From NCBI GenBank assembly GCA_049976725.1, contig JBMFHR010000002.1, positions 9,567 to 73,566 of the forward strand: a stretch of 64,000 nucleotides of DNA, written 5' to 3'. The position numbers and the translations under genes were made by a program. Origin of the DNA: Conexivisphaera sp049976725 (GTDB lineage Archaea > Thermoproteota > Nitrososphaeria > Conexivisphaerales > Conexivisphaeraceae). Shown here in pieces: positions 15,983 through 23,728 of this stretch. The notes beneath the pieces are model-generated. The model saw only the letters and a list, made by a program, of their open reading frames with translations. It ran no database searches and was not told where the DNA came from. How positions within the stretch are numbered: the first letter of the stretch is position 1; every line of letters starts with the position of its first letter.

Positions 15983-16918
15983 TTGACCGCGAGGGTCCTG
16001 GTTACGGACGAGGTCGACGAGGCCGGCCTGGAAATGCTCCGCGGGGCTGGCCTCGAGGTGGACTACCGCCCGGGAATAGGGAAGGACGAGCTGCTGAAGA
16101 TCGTGGAGCAGTACCATGCCCTGATCGTCAGGAGCCGTACCAAGGTGACGAGGGACGTAATAGAGCGCGGCAGGAACCTGGTGGTCATAGGGCGCTCCGG
16201 CGTCGGCCTCGACAACATCGACGTTGAGGCAGCGCGCTCCCGCGGCATAGAGGTCGTCAATTCGCCGGAGGCCCTCACCAACTCGACGGCCGAGCTGGCC
16301 CTCGGCCTAATGCTGGCCGCCGCAAGGAAGATCGCCTACGCCCATCAGCAGCTGAGCTCCGGGAAGTGGGCCAAGGAGGAGTCAATGGGGTACGAGCTCT
16401 ACGGCAAGACCCTCGGCATAATAGGCTTCGGCAGGATAGGGCGCAGGCTCGCCGAGCTCGCCAGGTGCCTCGGGATGGACGTCATAGCCTACGACATCGT
16501 CAGGCCGCCGGACGACGTGGTCAGGGCACTGGGCGTGAGGCTCGTCAGCCTGGAGGAGCTGTTCACGTCCTCGGACTTCATATCGGTCCACGTGACCCTG
16601 ACCCCCCAGACAAGGGGCATGATCGGCGAACAGCTCCTCAGCAGGGCCAGGAGGAACGCAATAATAGTGAACACCTCGAGGGGCGAGGTCTTCGACACCG
16701 CGGCGCTGGTGAAGGCTCTGGAGTCCGGCTGGATAGCCGGCGCCGCGCTGGACGTCTACGACAAGGAGCCGCCGGATCCCGCGTCGAAGCTGCTCTCCCT
16801 GCCGAACGTCGTGCACACACCGCACATAGGCGCGCAGACGTACGAGGCGCAGAGGAAGTCCATAACGATGCTCGCCGAAAAGATAATAAGTATACTCAGG
16901 TCGAAGGGGCTAAGCTGA
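15983..16918 (+). CDS. serA: D-3-phosphoglycerate dehydrogenase-like 2-hydroxyacid dehydrogenase
   Basis: A 311-residue NAD-dependent D-2-hydroxyacid dehydrogenase, most similar to the short SerA proteins that start serine synthesis from 3-phosphoglycerate. It keeps VIGRSGVGLDNIDVEAAR, the GFGRIGRRLAEL nucleotide loop, IIVNTSRGEVFD (catalytic arginine region), LDVYDKEPP (glutamate) and HTPHIGAQT (catalytic histidine). No ACT or intervening regulatory domain follows, so serine feedback of the bacterial type is not expected. TTG 15983 was chosen from the promoter spacing and because it begins MTARVLVTDEVDEAG. A glyoxylate or hydroxypyruvate reductase role cannot be excluded. Confidence 0.82.
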   Translation: MTARVLVTDEVDEAGLEMLRGAGLEVDYRPGIGKDELLKIVEQYHALIVRSRTKVTRDVIERGRNLVVIGRSGVGLDNIDVEAARSRGIEVVNSPEALTNSTAELALGLMLAAARKIAYAHQQLSSGKWAKEESMGYELYGKTLGIIGFGRIGRRLAELARCLGMDVIAYDIVRPPDDVVRALGVRLVSLEELFTSSDFISVHVTLTPQTRGMIGEQLLSRARRNAIIVNTSRGEVFDTAALVKALESGWIAGAALDVYDKEPPDPASKLLSLPNVVHTPHIGAQTYEAQRKSITMLAEKIISILRSKGLS

Positions 16919-16924
16919 CGGGGC

Positions 16925-17389
16925 ATGGGCGTCTACCAGTACATAAGCGAGCAGTGGCACACCCTCTACTCCGAGAGGCCTCAGGAGCTGAAGGAGAGGC
17001 TGGTGAAGTGGAGGAGGGAGCCCAGGGTAATCCGCGTGGAGCGCCCCACCCGCCTCGATAAGGCCAGGAAGGTCGGTTACCGCGCGAAGCAGGGGATAAT
17101 AGTGGTGAGGGCCAGGGTGCCCAAGGGCGGCATGCGCCGCAAGAGGCCGAATTCAGGCAGGCGCCAGAAGGCGCTCGGCACCGTCAAGATAAAGGGGAAC
17201 TACAGCTCCAGGGAGGTGGCGGAGAGGAGGGCCAAGGAGGCATTCCCGAACATGGAGGTCCTCGGGTCGTACTATCTGGCGGAGGACGGGAGATATTACT
17301 GGTACGAGGTCGTGATGGCCGACCCCAACCATCCGGCCGTGCGCGGGGACTCCAAGCTCCGGAGAGCTCTGGGCTCGAGGATCGGTTGA
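16925..17389 (+). CDS. rpl15e: Large-subunit ribosomal protein eL15
   Basis: The 154-residue sequence shows the family core (LVKWRREPRVIRVERPTRL, ARKVGYRAKQGIIVVRARV, GRYYWYEVVMADPNHPAV). It ends soon after the DPNHPAVRGD motif, while many archaeal eL15 proteins run to about 185-215 residues with an HRGR/GLTSAG tail. The shortened C-terminus is a feature I associate with Thaumarchaeota-like genomes, which is recall rather than something visible here. It lies six bases after the SerA-like gene and is probably cotranscribed with it. Confidence 0.93.
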   Translation: MGVYQYISEQWHTLYSERPQELKERLVKWRREPRVIRVERPTRLDKARKVGYRAKQGIIVVRARVPKGGMRRKRPNSGRRQKALGTVKIKGNYSSREVAERRAKEAFPNMEVLGSYYLAEDGRYYWYEVVMADPNHPAVRGDSKLRRALGSRIG

Positions 17390-17393
17390 TCGG

Positions 17394-18020
17394 ATGACGC
17401 GCCCATCCCTTCCGGCGCACGAGATCCTAGTCCTGAGAAGCATCTTCAGGAGCGGCCTGGGTCGCGGGCCGGTCGGCATCGGGCAGCTCTCGGAAGACCT
17501 GAGCCTCCCGGCCGACGTGCTGGAGGGCTGGCTGGGCTCGCTGGAGTCCAGGGGGCTCGTTCGCGGGTCCAGTTCCGGGTACGAGCTGAGCGACGCCGGC
17601 AGGTCCAGCATAACGGTCGTGCTCACGGGCGGCGTGTTCGACCTGATACACCCGGGCCACGTATACACGCTAGAGAGGGCGAGGGCGCTCGGAGACGTGC
17701 TCGTGGTGGTCGTGGCGCGCGACGTCACGGTCCAGAGGAACAAGGGTCGCCCTCCCCTCCACGGCGAGGAGCTCAGGCTCCGCCTGGTCTCGGCGCTGAG
17801 GATGGTCGACGTGGCCCTGCTGGGCAGTACCTCCGACATCATGGATACCGTGGAGCTCGTGTCCCCCGACATAATCGCTCTGGGTTACGATCAGATACAC
17901 AGCGAGGAGGCGCTCCTGAAGGCCGGTTCATCCAGGGGCCTGCGCTTCAGGGTCGTCAGGCTCGACAGCCCCTACCCAGACATAAAGACTAGCTCCATAA
18001 GGTCCAAGCTGGGCATCTAG
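17394..18020 (+). CDS. ribL: Cytidylyltransferase-like FAD synthase (RibL type) with N-terminal winged helix
   Basis: Residues about 75-208 form a nucleotidyltransferase domain with VVLTGGVFDLIHPGHVYTL (HxGH motif), RDVTVQRNKGRPP and the C-terminal DIKTSSIRSKL (SSSxIR-like) motif. Archaeal RibL makes FAD from FMN with ATP. Residues about 1-72 are an added winged helix (EILVLRSIFRSGLGRGPVGI, LSEDLSLPADVLEGWLGSLE). The domain pairing suggests a protein that senses or binds nucleic acid as well as acting as an enzyme, by analogy to HTH-riboflavin kinase fusions. Substrate specificity is inferred. It follows L15e by four bases. Confidence 0.78.
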   Translation: MTRPSLPAHEILVLRSIFRSGLGRGPVGIGQLSEDLSLPADVLEGWLGSLESRGLVRGSSSGYELSDAGRSSITVVLTGGVFDLIHPGHVYTLERARALGDVLVVVVARDVTVQRNKGRPPLHGEELRLRLVSALRMVDVALLGSTSDIMDTVELVSPDIIALGYDQIHSEEALLKAGSSRGLRFRVVRLDSPYPDIKTSSIRSKLGI

Positions 18021-18610
18021 CGGTCATCGCACCTCAGGCGCGCCTCCGTGAGGACCCTCGCCGCGTCGTCCAGCACCACCTTGGCGGTGTCCAGCTTCCT
18101 CTTGAGGCCGCCGGCCACGCGGTCGTACACCGCCAAGTGCGCCACCTTGGAATATATATCGTCGGCCGCCCTGAAGATCCTCTCGGCGTCCTCGATCCTG
18201 CCCTCGCGGACGCGGTCATATATCAGCCTCCTGCACTCGCCCAGCGCGTCCAGGACGCCCAGGACGTAGGATCTCGGATCGACCCCGAGGTCCCTGGCGC
18301 TCCTCAGGTGGTGGCCGAAGGCCAGGTCCCTGAAGGCGCTCGCCTCCACGTACTCCGCCTCGATCGGGATGACGTACCTCACGAGATCACCGGCAGCGGC
18401 GTTCCTCATCCCTGAGAGCACGCGGCGCGCCTCCTCCAGCTTCCTCTCGGCCCCCTCCTCGTCGCCCGAGTGAACGCTCGTTATGGCCCTCCTTATCGCC
18501 AGCATTGCGTCCCTGCCGTCCTTGAGCAGCGCCTCCCTGGCCTCCTCCAGCCTCCTGAGCTCCGACTCCAGGAACTCGACGCTCTCCGGACCGAGCGCGT
18601 CGCCCTGCAT
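18017..18610 (-). CDS. Translin-family RNA-binding protein
   Basis: A 197-residue, almost entirely alpha-helical protein of the archaeal translin/TRAX family (COG2178). Characteristic segments are RDAMLAIRRAITSVHSGDEE, RYVIPIEAEYVEASAFRDL, and DPRSYVLGVLDALGECRRL. Translins form octameric barrels that bind or cut single-stranded RNA. The catalytic glutamates of TRAX-type nucleases (E in IEAEYVEA and nearby) appear present, so nuclease activity is possible. The stop overlaps the convergent RibL-like gene by four bases; the proteasome gene lies upstream at 18-base spacing and the two probably form one minus-strand operon. Confidence 0.8.
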   Translation of the reverse strand: MQGDALGPESVEFLESELRRLEEAREALLKDGRDAMLAIRRAITSVHSGDEEGAERKLEEARRVLSGMRNAAAGDLVRYVIPIEAEYVEASAFRDLAFGHHLRSARDLGVDPRSYVLGVLDALGECRRLIYDRVREGRIEDAERIFRAADDIYSKVAHLAVYDRVAGGLKRKLDTAKVVLDDAARVLTEARLRCDDR

Positions 18611-18628
18611 CGGCCGGCCACCCGCCGG

Positions 18629-19228
18629 TCAGAACGTGAGGCTGCGCTCCTCGGCGCCGGAGCCCCTTATGATCAGCACGTCCGCGCCGTCCCCGCTGGC
18701 CGTGTCGCGCAGGATCGCCGACCTTATGGAGCGCACGGCCAGGTCCACCGCGCTCTCCGCGTCGAGCCCCTCGCGGTACCCGGATTCTATCACGCTGATG
18801 GCGGTCTCCGCCCCCGTCCCGACGGACGCGTACCTGTCGGGTATGACCGAGCCCAGCGGATCCAGCACGTAGATCTCGGGCGCCTCGCCCAGCCCACCCA
18901 GTATCACCTGCGTCAGCATGGGGGTCAGCCTCTGCTCGTACAGGATCACGCCCATGAGCTTCGCCACGGACCTGGGGGTGACGGGCCTGAGCTCCTCGAC
19001 CTCCTTGAGCTTCACGAGCGACTGCACGTACTTCACGAGCACCTGCATGTCCCCTATCATGCCGGCGAATGCTGCTCCCACGCCGTCGGTTATGCGGAAC
19101 ACCTTCTTGCCGCTCCTGCTTATTATGAAGTTGCCGTACGCGAAGCGCTTCTCGGCAGCCAGCACCACGCCGTCCTTGAAGGCTATGCCGACGGCGGTCG
19201 CGCCGGGAATCAGGTACTCGTACGCCAT
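18629..19228 (-). CDS. psmB1: Proteasome beta subunit, catalytic threonine replaced
   Basis: A 199-residue 20S proteasome beta-type subunit (GVVLAAEKRFAYGNFI, VILGGLGEAPEIYVLDPLGS, YASVGTGAE, ESGYREGL, RDTASGDGADVLII). After a short propeptide the sequence reads PGATAVGI where active subunits have G-T-T-T-V-G, so alignment places alanine at mature position 1. It should assemble as an inactive partner of the active subunit at 23056-23709, as in several Crenarchaeota and Thaumarchaeota with paired beta subunits. ATG 19228 is 26 bases from a TATA-like box. Confidence 0.9.
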   Translation of the reverse strand: MAYEYLIPGATAVGIAFKDGVVLAAEKRFAYGNFIISRSGKKVFRITDGVGAAFAGMIGDMQVLVKYVQSLVKLKEVEELRPVTPRSVAKLMGVILYEQRLTPMLTQVILGGLGEAPEIYVLDPLGSVIPDRYASVGTGAETAISVIESGYREGLDAESAVDLAVRSIRSAILRDTASGDGADVLIIRGSGAEERSLTF

Positions 19229-19249
19229 ACATCAACCGCCACTTCTCCC

Positions 19250-19258
19250 AATATTAAA
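19250..19258 (-). promoter_or_regulatory. TATA-like box, proteasome beta/translin operon
   Basis: On the minus strand TTTAATATT sits about 26 bases before ATG 19228. Confidence 0.55.
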
Positions 19259-19282
19259 CGTTCTGCCGTCGCTGGGCGAACA

Positions 19283-19290
19283 TTATTAAG
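19283..19290 (+). promoter_or_regulatory. TATA-like box, NMN adenylyltransferase
   Basis: TTATTAAG is centred about 26 bases before GTG 19312 but only 14 before GTG 19300, so it supports the downstream start. Confidence 0.6.
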
Positions 19291-19311
19291 CGCCGGGGGG
19301 TGACGCGCAAC

Positions 19312-19836
19312 GTGCGCACCGGCCTCTTCGTCGGCAGGTTCCAGCCGTTTCACAAGGGCCACCTGGAGGCCGTGAGGTACGCGCTGGGGAGGGTCGACAG
19401 GCTGGTCGTGGTCATAGGGAGCGCTCAGAGGAACTACGAGCCGCGCAACCCCTTCACCCTCGGGGAGAGGATCGAGATGATATGGCGCGTCCTCAGGGCC
19501 GAGGGCCTCCTCGACAGGGTCCTGATGGTGCCCGTGCCCGACGTGGAGAACCACGCCACCTGGGTCAGGTTCGTGGAGACGTCGGTCCCCGTGTTCTCCA
19601 TCGTCTTCTCGAACGACCCGCTCACGCTGGAGCTCTTCAGGGCGGAGGGGTACGAGGCCGTGGAGGTCCCGCTGCTAAACCGTCCACTCTACATGGCCAC
19701 CGAGGTGCGCCAGAGGATGGCGAACGGCGGCAACTGGGAGGACCTGGTCCCTCCCCAGGTCGCCGAGTACCTGAGGTCCATCGGCGCGGTGGAGAGGGTC
19801 AAGCGCCTGCTCGGCGGGGAGCGAAGCCGTCCCTAA
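19312..19836 (+). CDS. Nicotinamide-nucleotide adenylyltransferase
   Basis: Archaeal NMNAT that makes NAD from NMN and ATP. From GTG 19312 it reads MRTGLFVGRFQPFHKGHLEA, giving the GRFQPxHxGH nucleotide site at the N-terminus as in the family. The GSAQRNYEPRNPFTLGERIEM segment, FVGNDP-like VFSNDPLT and ATEVRQRMANG (ISSTxIR-like) follow. With this start the length is 174 residues, typical of archaeal enzymes. GTG 19300 would add four residues and is disfavoured because it lies too close to the TATA-like box. Confidence 0.92.
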   Translation: MRTGLFVGRFQPFHKGHLEAVRYALGRVDRLVVVIGSAQRNYEPRNPFTLGERIEMIWRVLRAEGLLDRVLMVPVPDVENHATWVRFVETSVPVFSIVFSNDPLTLELFRAEGYEAVEVPLLNRPLYMATEVRQRMANGGNWEDLVPPQVAEYLRSIGAVERVKRLLGGERSRP

Positions 19837-19841
19837 GAACG

Positions 19842-19849
19842 CTTTTAAG
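19842..19849 (+). promoter_or_regulatory. TATA-like box, aminotransferase gene
   Basis: CTTTTAAG, just after the NMNAT stop, lies about 31 bases before ATG 19877. Confidence 0.5.
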
Positions 19850-19876
19850 GGCTCCGCTTTGTAGTCGGCGGCGGGA

Positions 19877-21052
19877 ATGCCGGAAAGCGGCTCGTTCTAC
19901 CCTAGGCACAAGCTGGTCATGCTACCGGGCCCCACGAACGTTCCCGAGAGGATACTTCTGGCGATGGCCAGGCCCATGATAAATCACAGGGGCCCCGAGT
20001 TCCACCAGCTGTACGAGGGCATACTCAGGAAGTCCCGCGAGGTCTTCAAGACGAAGGACGGCGAGGTCGTCGTCGTCTCCGCCTCGGGGACCGGCGGCGT
20101 CGAGGCCGCGGCCCTCAACGTCGTGAGGCCGCACGATAAGGTGGTCGTGCCGGTCTTCGGCGAGTTCGGCGAGAGGATGGTCGAGCACGTGAAGCGCGCG
20201 GGCGGCGACGTAGTGGAGGTGAGGTCCCCCTACGGCACCGCTCCCGAGCCCTCGGAGATCGAGAGGGCGATAAAGTCCGCCGGGAAGGTCAAGGCGCTCT
20301 TCGTGGTCTACAACGACACGTCGCCCGGGGTGACCTACAGGTGGCTGAGGGACGTCTCCAGGATCGCCAAGGAGGCGGGTGCCTTCGTGGTCGTCGACGC
20401 GATCTCCGTCTTCGGCGGCGACGAGCTACCCCAGGACGAGTGGGGTCTGGACATAGTGATAGCGGGCGCCCAGAAGTGCCTCAGCCTGCCCCCCGGGATA
20501 ACGCTGCTCTCCGTGAGCAAGGAGCTGAAGGACTACATAACCAAGAATCCTCCCTCCTCGACGATATACTTCGATCTGAGCAAGTACTTCGAGTTCAACA
20601 AGAAGCTCGAGATACCCTTCACGCCCGCCATACCGATATTCTACGCGCTCGACGAGTCGCTGAACATGGTGCTGGAGGAGGGGCTCGACAGGAGGATAGA
20701 GCGGCACCGTGTGGCCGCCAGGGCCTACTACAAGGCGCTGGAGGCCGTCGGGCTGAAACCGTTCGTGGAACCCCGCGTGAGGTCCAACGTAGTCATAACG
20801 GTGGAGTACCCGCCGGGAGTCCAGGACTCGGCCTTCAGGGACCTGCTCGACAGGGAGTTCGGCGTGGTGGTCGCCGGCGGCTTCGGCAGCCTGAGGGGCA
20901 AGATATTCAGGATAGGCAACATGGGCGACATCAGTCCGATAAACATCGCGCAGACCCTGATGGGCATAGCCGGCGCGTTCTCCGAGCTGGGCGTCAGGAT
21001 CGACGCGGCAGCCATGCTGGCGGCCGCGCGCGAGGAGCTCAGGTCGCTCTGA
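19877..21052 (+). CDS. Class V aminotransferase (serine--pyruvate / alanine--glyoxylate type)
   Basis: A 391-residue PLP enzyme. LPGPTNVPERILLAM is the family N-terminal signature; SASGTGGVEAAALNV binds the cofactor phosphate; VVDAISVFGGDELP holds the cofactor aspartate; and GAQKCLSLPPG carries the Schiff-base lysine. Members use alanine, serine or aspartate with glyoxylate or pyruvate; in archaea the same family includes candidate serine-pathway and phosphoserine enzymes. With the SerA-like dehydrogenase at 15983 it could take part in serine/glycine metabolism, but the genes are not adjacent and the substrate is not readable from sequence. Confidence 0.85.
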   Translation: MPESGSFYPRHKLVMLPGPTNVPERILLAMARPMINHRGPEFHQLYEGILRKSREVFKTKDGEVVVVSASGTGGVEAAALNVVRPHDKVVVPVFGEFGERMVEHVKRAGGDVVEVRSPYGTAPEPSEIERAIKSAGKVKALFVVYNDTSPGVTYRWLRDVSRIAKEAGAFVVVDAISVFGGDELPQDEWGLDIVIAGAQKCLSLPPGITLLSVSKELKDYITKNPPSSTIYFDLSKYFEFNKKLEIPFTPAIPIFYALDESLNMVLEEGLDRRIERHRVAARAYYKALEAVGLKPFVEPRVRSNVVITVEYPPGVQDSAFRDLLDREFGVVVAGGFGSLRGKIFRIGNMGDISPINIAQTLMGIAGAFSELGVRIDAAAMLAAAREELRSL

Positions 21053-21061
21053 TTGGACAAC

Positions 21062-21071
21062 CTTTATAAAA
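21062..21071 (+). promoter_or_regulatory. TATA-like box, FKBP gene
   Basis: CTTTATAAAA is among the strongest TATA matches in the window. It lies about 33 bases before the TTG start at 21099. Confidence 0.6.
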
Positions 21072-21098
21072 TAATCCGGCAACTCACGGCCGGTCGCC

Positions 21099-21911
21099 TT
21101 GGAGAGGGGCTCTCTCGTCTACATTAATTACACTCTTAGGATAAAGGGCGAGGACAAAGTCATCGAGACCACCTACGAGGACGTGGCGAAGCAGGCCGGG
21201 GTGCACAATCCCGAGATGAGGTACGAGCCGGTGCTCGTGGCCGTGGGTGAGAGGTGGGTGGTGCCGGGCCTCGACGACGCCCTCCTCGGGATGTCCGAGG
21301 GCGAGAAGAGGACGCTCGAGGTTCCGCCCGAGAAGGGGTATGGCCAGAGGGATCCCGCCAAGGTAAAGCTGATACCGCTCAGGAAGTTCGGCGAGGACGC
21401 CTCCAGGATCCGCGTCGGTGATCAGGTCGACGTGGACGGCCAGGTGGGCGTGGTCAGCTACGTGGGATCGGGCCGCGTCGCGATCGACTTCAATCACAGG
21501 CTGGCCGGGAAGACCCTGGTTTACGACGTCGAGATCGTGAGGCTGCTGAAGGATGCGGGCGAGAAGGTCAAGGCGCTCGTGGCCTACGCGCTCAGGATGC
21601 GCGAGAGTGACGTCAGCGTCTCGATAGACGGCAGCTCGGCCACCGTCACGCTCCCGGCGGAGAAGCAGGAGGAGGGATCCCACCTCCTGCGGAGGATCGC
21701 GGCCAGCTACGTGTTCAAGTACGTGCCTGAACTGAGGCGCGTGGTGTTCCAGGAGATTTACGAGCGTCCGCCTGAGGAATCTCAGCCCAAGCCCGAGGCC
21801 GCCCCCTCGGAATCCGAGGCTGGAAACGCGCGGGCGAGGCGCCAGCGGTCCGAGGGCGAGGCGCCCGGTCCTCAGGCGACCCCGAGTTCGTCCACCAGCG
21901 AGCAGGCGTAA
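21099..21911 (+). CDS. FKBP-type peptidyl-prolyl isomerase, long archaeal form
   Basis: A 270-residue protein. Residues about 1-150 form a SlyD-like FKBP domain with an insert-in-flap region (GSLVYINYTLRI, VGERWVVPGLDDALLGMSEG, EVPPEKGYGQRDP, VAIDFNHRLAGKTLVYDVEI). Residues about 155-225 are the additional domain of long archaeal FKBPs. The last 45 residues are a proline/glutamate/serine-rich, probably disordered tail. It should act as a cytosolic foldase. The 3' end overlaps the convergent G1P dehydrogenase gene by 40 bases, entirely within this tail. Confidence 0.9.
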   Translation: MERGSLVYINYTLRIKGEDKVIETTYEDVAKQAGVHNPEMRYEPVLVAVGERWVVPGLDDALLGMSEGEKRTLEVPPEKGYGQRDPAKVKLIPLRKFGEDASRIRVGDQVDVDGQVGVVSYVGSGRVAIDFNHRLAGKTLVYDVEIVRLLKDAGEKVKALVAYALRMRESDVSVSIDGSSATVTLPAEKQEEGSHLLRRIAASYVFKYVPELRRVVFQEIYERPPEESQPKPEAAPSESEAGNARARRQRSEGEAPGPQATPSSSTSEQA

Positions 21912-22900
21912 TCGTAGCTGGGTTTCACCTTGTGCAGTATCGTGTACCTATCCGGCCTCAGGGAGGGGGCCATAACCACCGCCCTGCAGACCTGATCCCT
22001 CGACAGTCCGATCTCCCTGAAGGACGTGGGCGCGCCCACGTCTTTCAGCGCCCCGGCCAGGCGCCTCCAGTTAAGCCCGTGCAGCCTGGCCGCGATGAGC
22101 GTCGCCACACCCACCTTCTCCCCGTGCAGCCCCGCGCCGGGCGATATGACGTCCAGTGCGTGGCTCACCAGGTGCTCCGCCCCGCTGCAGGGCCTGCTGC
22201 TTCCCGCGATGCCGGCTGCCACGCCCGCGCTTATGAGAGCCTCCACCAGGACCCTGACGCCATCGGCGTCCATCCTCCCTATGCGCCTCCTGTTCGATAT
22301 CGCGACCCTCGCGCTGAGCAGCGCCAGATGCGCCGCGTACTCACCGTAGTACTCGCCGCGCTCCACCTTGGCCAGCTTCCAGTCGCGAGTCGCCGTCACC
22401 TTCGCCAGCAGGTCCCCGAATCCGCTCCTGGACAGCCTCCCGGGTGACGAGGCGATGGCCGATATATCGGCCACTATCGCCTTCGGGGGGGACACCATCT
22501 CGCTGTAGGGGACGTCCGATCCCCTGAGCGACGCCATGGGGCTGGCTATTCCGTCATGCGCCGCGCTGGTGGGGACGCTCACGAACCACGCGCCGGCCAA
22601 GTGTGCCGCGTACTTGGCGACGTCTATGGGCTTCCCTCCCCCGAGCCCCACTATAACGTCGAACTCCCTGCCGGCCTCCGCGGCCCTCCTGGCCTCCTCC
22701 TTCGTCGGCGCGTCCACCGTCAGGACCTCGAACCTTATCCCGCTCCTCTCCAATCCCCTCCCCACGGCTCCCCCGAAGGCGCTCCAGACGTGGGGGCCGG
22801 TGACCACGAGCGCGCTCCTCGCGCTTCCGACCTCCAGTATCTCGCTCCCTATCTTGTCCAGCAGGCCCGTGCCGATCACGACGCGCTCGGGCAGCCTCAT
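21872..22900 (-). CDS. egsA: sn-glycerol-1-phosphate dehydrogenase
   Basis: NAD(P)H-dependent reduction of dihydroxyacetone phosphate to sn-glycerol-1-phosphate, which sets the stereochemistry of archaeal ether lipids. The 342-residue protein starts MRLPERVVIGTGLLDKIG and keeps the nucleotide loop GLGGGKPIDVAKYAA, VPTSAAHDGIASPMAS, and metal ligands in the SGFGDLLAK, GAEHLVSHALD and LHGEKVGVAT segments. I chose ATG 22900 because upstream codons have no family similarity. It complements the mevalonate and prenyl synthase genes at 57869-61603. Confidence 0.95.
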   Translation of the reverse strand: MRLPERVVIGTGLLDKIGSEILEVGSARSALVVTGPHVWSAFGGAVGRGLERSGIRFEVLTVDAPTKEEARRAAEAGREFDVIVGLGGGKPIDVAKYAAHLAGAWFVSVPTSAAHDGIASPMASLRGSDVPYSEMVSPPKAIVADISAIASSPGRLSRSGFGDLLAKVTATRDWKLAKVERGEYYGEYAAHLALLSARVAISNRRRIGRMDADGVRVLVEALISAGVAAGIAGSSRPCSGAEHLVSHALDVISPGAGLHGEKVGVATLIAARLHGLNWRRLAGALKDVGAPTSFREIGLSRDQVCRAVVMAPSLRPDRYTILHKVKPSYDYACSLVDELGVA

Positions 22901-23002
22901 CAGGTGCCGGCTCCCTCCGGTCGACAACGGGCGACATCGCCGCGCGCGTTCCGAATTAAGCTTTAGCCGGGGCTCCCGCGGCCGGTCGCACCTGAAACAA
23001 TC

Positions 23003-23013
23003 CTTATTAATAC
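23003..23013 (+). promoter_or_regulatory. TATA-like box, active proteasome beta subunit
   Basis: CTTATTAATAC lies about 48 bases before TTG 23056; the intervening leader contains GAGGAGGT, so a short leader with a ribosome site is likely. Confidence 0.45.
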
Positions 23014-23055
23014 CCCCAATGAGAGCGTCACCCGGTTTCTGAGGAGGTAGTAGCA

Positions 23056-23709
23056 TTGCTTCCCAGCATTGGGAGGGGCATGAACGGCGTCGCAGCCAGG
23101 ACCACGGGCACCACCACGGTCGGGCTCGTCTTCAGCGGCGGGGTGGTGCTCGCGACCGACAGGAGGGTGACGATGGGGTACTTCATAGCGCATCGCCAGG
23201 GCAGGAAGATCTACCAGATAGACGATCACTTGGGGGTGACGATCTCGGGGGTGGTGGCCGACGCGCAGGCCGTCATAGACGTCCTCAGGTACGCCTCGAG
23301 GTACTACAGGGTGGAGCACGGCCGCCCCATGCCGGTCAGGTCCGCGGCCTCGATGGCGGCAAACCTGTTCTTCTCCTACAGGCTCTTCCCACTCATCGCC
23401 GACGTGCTCGTGGGCGGCTTCGATGGTTCCCCCGGGCTCTACAACATAGATTTCTTCGGGGCGGTGAGCAGCGAGAGGTACGTCTCGACCGGGAGCGGCT
23501 CCCCGGTGGCCTACGGGGTGCTGGAGTCGGGCTACCGCGACGGCCTCTCCGAGGACGAAGCCGTCTCGCTGGCCGTGAAGGCCGTCCACTACGCCATGAA
23601 GCGCGACTCGGCATCGGGCGACGGGATAGACGCGGTGATCGTGGACGCGCGCGGGTACAGGGAAGTGGATCCCGAGGTTAAGAGCCGCATAGTGTCCTCG
23701 CTAGAATGA
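23056..23709 (+). CDS. psmB2: Proteasome beta subunit, active type
   Basis: Catalytic 20S beta subunit, 217 residues with an 18-residue propeptide. Cleavage at G18/T19 exposes the N-terminal nucleophile in TTTVGL; ATDRR holds the Asp17 equivalent and GRKIYQI the Lys33 equivalent. SGDGIDAVIV near the C-terminus is also typical. A GAGGAGGT ribosome site precedes TTG 23056. It lies 19 bases before the aCPSF1 gene, a pairing often conserved in archaea. Confidence 0.94.
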   Translation: MLPSIGRGMNGVAARTTGTTTVGLVFSGGVVLATDRRVTMGYFIAHRQGRKIYQIDDHLGVTISGVVADAQAVIDVLRYASRYYRVEHGRPMPVRSAASMAANLFFSYRLFPLIADVLVGGFDGSPGLYNIDFFGAVSSERYVSTGSGSPVAYGVLESGYRDGLSEDEAVSLAVKAVHYAMKRDSASGDGIDAVIVDARGYREVDPEVKSRIVSSLE

Positions 23710-23728
23710 GGGGCGTCGGGGCTCAGGC

